From positions 1 to 19,207 of the forward strand of contig CAZRAY010000036.1 in assembly GCA_964598235.1 (NCBI GenBank): a DNA stretch of 19,207 nucleotides, written 5' to 3'. The stretch is from UBA652 sp964598235 (GTDB lineage Bacteria > Pseudomonadota > Gammaproteobacteria > Nitrosococcales > Methylophagaceae). Both the position numbers and the translations under genes were made by a program. Shown here piece by piece: positions 16,927 through 19,207 of this stretch (position 1 is its first letter; every line of letters starts with the position of its first letter). The notes under the pieces were generated by a model, which worked only from the letters and a program-made list of their open reading frames with translations, ran no database searches and was not told the DNA's origin.

Positions 16927-17424
16927 GTGGCCGATACCGCGATGCCAACAGAACAAGAAATAGTAGCGGCAAAAAAGCCGCATGATATTTTCTTATCGAA
17001 TTTGATTATGAATCATATTCTGCTGTTTACGGGGTTTGCGGCCTTTGGTGGGAAATATATATTTCTGTTGGTCTTGGTGCCCATCATCTCGCTTTGTTGT
17101 TTGGCGTATACCTTTTATCGTGCGAAAAAGGTATCTCGAGAAGAGAGCGAGTTCATTTATATTCACTGGCAAATTGCATGGAAATGGAGCCGACTATTTT
17201 TAATGGTGCTGGGTCTGTTGGTGAGCGTATCTGTGTTTGGTTTTTTAGCACAGCACTATTGGGATATTAAACCTGAATTTGCCTATGGATTGGTTGGGGG
17301 ATTTGGTATGTTGCCTACCTTAGTTGCAACACTTGTGTTGGTTATCATTGAATCTGATTCTTTAAACCATGCACGCAGTGGCACCTATCCAAAATGGGCA
17401 GAACGGCGCTTTCAACCGAAGTGA
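16927..17424 (+). CDS. Unrecognised membrane protein, four predicted TM helices
   Basis: I do not recognise this family. The 165-residue product has a short polar N-terminus, hydrophobic segments at about 25-42, 45-63, 90-112 and 120-142, and a polar tail ending in a basic cluster. Between helices 2 and 3 is a charged loop (YRAKKVSREESEFIYIHWQ) with an aromatic-rich IHWQIAWKW stretch. Start is uncertain: GTG 16927 begins 1 nt after the thrC stop but has no Shine-Dalgarno, while ATG 16942 has AAGGTGG about 11 nt upstream and gives 160 residues. Its end overlaps the mtgA start region. Codon use resembles its neighbours, so it looks native. Its position between thrC and mtgA says little about function. 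Confidence 0.8.
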   Translation: MADTAMPTEQEIVAAKKPHDIFLSNLIMNHILLFTGFAAFGGKYIFLLVLVPIISLCCLAYTFYRAKKVSREESEFIYIHWQIAWKWSRLFLMVLGLLVSVSVFGFLAQHYWDIKPEFAYGLVGGFGMLPTLVATLVLVIIESDSLNHARSGTYPKWAERRFQPK

Positions 17425-18194
17425 TTAAGTACATTAAGTCTAAATGGAAAACGCTACGAAAACGCGTCACAAGGAAAGTAAAACGACAGAAAAAACCAAC
17501 AAAAAAATCACGGGTAATCGTACGAAAAATAAAACGCATCTTGCTGAAGAGTATGATTGGTTTCGTGGGTTTAACGGTTCTGATGGTGGGTGTGTTTGGC
17601 TTTTTGCCCGTGACCATAACCTCTATTATGCTACAAACACATTTTGCAGATTACCGAGCAGATCAAGCATTTATTAAAATAGAACAGGACTGGGTGAGCC
17701 AAGAAGTGATTTCTCCGTTTTTATTCAAAGCGGTTGTGGCTGCGGAGGATCAACAATTTTATCAACATTCTGGATTGGATTTTAAGGCTATTTCCAGTGC
17801 AATATCCGACTATCGTGAAGGGGGAAATTTACGCGGTGCAAGCACCATTAGCCAGCAAGTGGCCAAAAACCTATTTCTCTCTCCTTCTCGTAGTTTGTTA
17901 CGGAAAGGACTAGAAGCATGGTTTACTGTGTGGATAGAGTTGCTATGGTCTAAAGAACGTATTCTAGAGGTCTATGTGAATATTGCCGAATGGGGTGATC
18001 ATGTTTTTGGCATTGAAGCAGCCAGCCAGCACTATTTCAATATATCAGCCGATAAACTCAATATCTCACAATGTGCGTTATTAGCATCAGTATTACCCAA
18101 TCCGCATATCTACTCAGTTAATAATCCAAGCAGCCACGTCCGAAAACGACAGCGCTGGATCCTGAAGCAAATGCGGAATTTAGGGTATTACTGA
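17421..18194 (+). CDS. mtgA: Monofunctional peptidoglycan glycosyltransferase
   Basis: GT51 enzyme that polymerises lipid II into glycan strands. Family motifs are all present: the catalytic Glu in AAEDQQFYQHSGLD (E109 from this start), GASTISQQVAKNLFL, RKGLEAWFTVWIELLWSKERILEVYVNIAEWGD, and ALLASVLPNPHIYSV near the end. The start is GTG 17421, overlapping the previous stop by 4 nt (GTGA), giving 257 residues; an in-frame ATG at 17394 gives 266 but overlaps by 31 nt. Neither has a good ribosome site. Compared with E. coli MtgA (242), the N-terminus carries an extra, very basic cytoplasmic segment (about residues 3-40, mostly Lys/Arg) before the single TM helix at about 40-60. It ends 18 nt from the convergent collagen-like gene with no visible terminator. 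Confidence 0.95.
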   Translation: MIKYIKSKWKTLRKRVTRKVKRQKKPTKKSRVIVRKIKRILLKSMIGFVGLTVLMVGVFGFLPVTITSIMLQTHFADYRADQAFIKIEQDWVSQEVISPFLFKAVVAAEDQQFYQHSGLDFKAISSAISDYREGGNLRGASTISQQVAKNLFLSPSRSLLRKGLEAWFTVWIELLWSKERILEVYVNIAEWGDHVFGIEAASQHYFNISADKLNISQCALLASVLPNPHIYSVNNPSSHVRKRQRWILKQMRNLGYY

Positions 18195-18212
18195 GGGCGT
18201 TAGAGTCTCAAT

Positions 18213-19207
18213 TTAATTGAAAGTAATCGTAATATTGGTGCCAACAATATCTGTTACGACTTCTTTGGTGTCTGACACGCTGAAATACCAGTCTTCATCA
18301 GCTAATGGATCGGCGGAGGTGCCGTTATCTCCCCATAAAATCATTACTTGGAATCCTGTCGCAGTTTGAGAGCCAGTAACGACTTGAATAATTCTACCAT
18401 CTCGATTAGTAGTATCTTCTTGTACACCTAAGGTAATATCGTAGTTTGAGCCATTAGGATGTGGGTTTGCCACATCAAATATCACTGTGTAGCGGCCTAG
18501 AGCAGTTCTTGAAACTGCGCTATTAATGTTAAATAGATCAGTGCCGTCAGCCTGTGTATGTGCAGCAGCAAATACATAACCAATAGTTTCTTTGGTGACG
18601 GTAAGTGTAGGCAATGGTGCGGTGACACCTTGGGGGCCCTGTGGGCCTGTTGCCCCATCAGCACCTGTTAAACCAATTACGCCTTGCGGACCAGCTGTAC
18701 CATCGGCACCCGTTAAACCAATTACGCCTTGTGGACCTGTTGCCCCATCAGCACCTGTTAAACCAATTATGCCTTGTGGACCTGTTGCCCCATCAGCACC
18801 TGTTAAACCAATTATGCCTTGTAGGCCTGTTGCACCAACCGCACCATCGGCACCCGTTAAACCAATTACGCCTTGCGGGCCTGTTGCACCAACCGCACCA
18901 TCGGCACCCGTTAAACCAATTACGCCTTGTGGACCTGTTGCCCCATCAGCACCTGTTAAACCAATTACGCCTTGTAGGCCTGTTGCACCAACGGCACCAT
19001 CGGCACCCGTTAAACCAATTACGCCTTGTGGACCTGTTGCCCCATCAGCACCTGTTAAACCAATTACGCCTTGTAGGCCTGTTGCACCAACGGCACCATC
19101 GGCACCCGTTAGACCAATTACGCCTTGTGGGCCAACGGCACCATCGGCACCTGTTAAACCAATTACGCCTTGTGGACCTGTTGCCCCATCAGCACCTGTT
19201 AAACCAA
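18213..19207 (-). CDS. Collagen-like repeat protein, 5' part beyond the window
   Basis: The frame is open from the right edge to the stop at 18213, giving 330 residues in view; the true start lies outside. The first 195 residues (19205-18621) are 65 uninterrupted Gly-X-Y triplets built from the units GLTGADGATGPQGVI (15 residues) and GLTGADGAVGATGLQGVI (18). The remaining ~135 residues (from APLPTLTVTKET) form a non-repetitive domain rich in Thr, Val, Asp and Asn, with no Cys, probably beta-rich. By analogy with bacterial collagen-like proteins (BclA, Scl, phage tail fibres) the repeats should form a trimeric stalk and the end domain a trimerising or binding head. I do not recognise that domain. 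A start at the TTG at 18614 would keep only the head domain and is unlikely, because the frame upstream is clearly coding. Cell surface or phage/tail origin cannot be decided without the N-terminus. Confidence 0.87.
   Translation of the reverse strand, partial: GLTGADGATGPQGVIGLTGADGAVGPQGVIGLTGADGAVGATGLQGVIGLTGADGATGPQGVIGLTGADGAVGATGLQGVIGLTGADGATGPQGVIGLTGADGAVGATGPQGVIGLTGADGAVGATGLQGIIGLTGADGATGPQGIIGLTGADGATGPQGVIGLTGADGTAGPQGVIGLTGADGATGPQGPQGVTAPLPTLTVTKETIGYVFAAAHTQADGTDLFNINSAVSRTALGRYTVIFDVANPHPNGSNYDITLGVQEDTTNRDGRIIQVVTGSQTATGFQVMILWGDNGTSADPLADEDWYFSVSDTKEVVTDIVGTNITITFN
18621..19205 (-). repeat. Tandem 45/54-nt collagen repeats, with a 99-nt higher-order unit
   Basis: Twelve units in coding order start at 19205, 19160, 19115, 19061, 19016, 18962, 18917, 18863, 18809, 18764, 18719 and 18674. 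Two sequence types occur: A (45 nt, codons GCT GAT GGG GCA ACA) and B (mostly 54 nt, codons GCC GAT GGT GCC GTT). Two neighbouring B+A pairs, 19115-19017 and 19016-18918, are each 99 nt and differ at one base. Confidence 0.93.

Noticed and set aside
18213..18614. Stand-alone 133-residue gene starting at TTG 18614
   Set aside because: The same frame continues upstream without a stop as perfect Gly-X-Y triplets to the window edge, so this is only the C-terminal part of a larger protein.
18621..19205. CRISPR array (regular repeats with interspersed segments)
   Set aside because: Repeats are contiguous, 45 or 54 nt, keep one open frame and encode Gly-X-Y triplets; there are no unique spacers.

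Overview
The window looks like a chromosomal segment of a gammaproteobacterium with moderate GC content (mid-40s percent by eye). This rests on the surE-pcm-yqaA-nlpD order, the prfB-lysS pair with a classical RF2 frameshift, the alaC-hom-thrC cluster and an E. coli-like MtgA. The genus cannot be fixed from the sequence. A two-subunit NAD-linked formate dehydrogenase of the Methylorubrum FDH1 type (a tungsten enzyme where studied) suggests formate or C1 oxidation, and a type III glutamine synthetase is a less usual choice for this class.

Layout. Positions 1-648 hold no convincing gene. They carry two copies of a 19-nt motif and a hairpin followed by six degenerate ~20-nt tandem repeats. From 649 to 7955 six plus-strand genes run with overlaps or gaps of only a few bases: fdh1B, fdh1A, surE, pcm, yqaA, nlpD. 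A two-way terminator follows. In many gammaproteobacteria rpoS comes directly after nlpD; here a convergent glnN (type III glutamine synthetase, 8018-10192, minus strand) lies there instead. Its upstream region has a strong sigma-54 type -24/-12 promoter and, about 100 bp further upstream, a perfect 17-bp NtrC-type palindrome, so glnN appears to be under nitrogen control.

The plus strand resumes with prfB (translated only after a +1 frameshift at 10645) and lysS. Next comes an amino-acid cluster of alaC (alanine aminotransferase), hom and thrC, which links alanine/glutamate exchange with the threonine branch of the aspartate pathway. An unrecognised four-helix membrane protein and mtgA (peptidoglycan glycosyltransferase) follow.

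The right end holds the 3' part of a minus-strand gene for a collagen-like protein. It shows at least 65 uninterrupted Gly-X-Y triplets in 45-nt and 54-nt units, with a recent 99-nt duplication, followed by a ~135-residue C-terminal domain I do not recognise. This is the most unusual protein in the window. The clearest regulatory result is the NtrC/sigma-54 arrangement in front of glnN. No CRISPR array, tRNA, rRNA or intact insertion sequence was seen.
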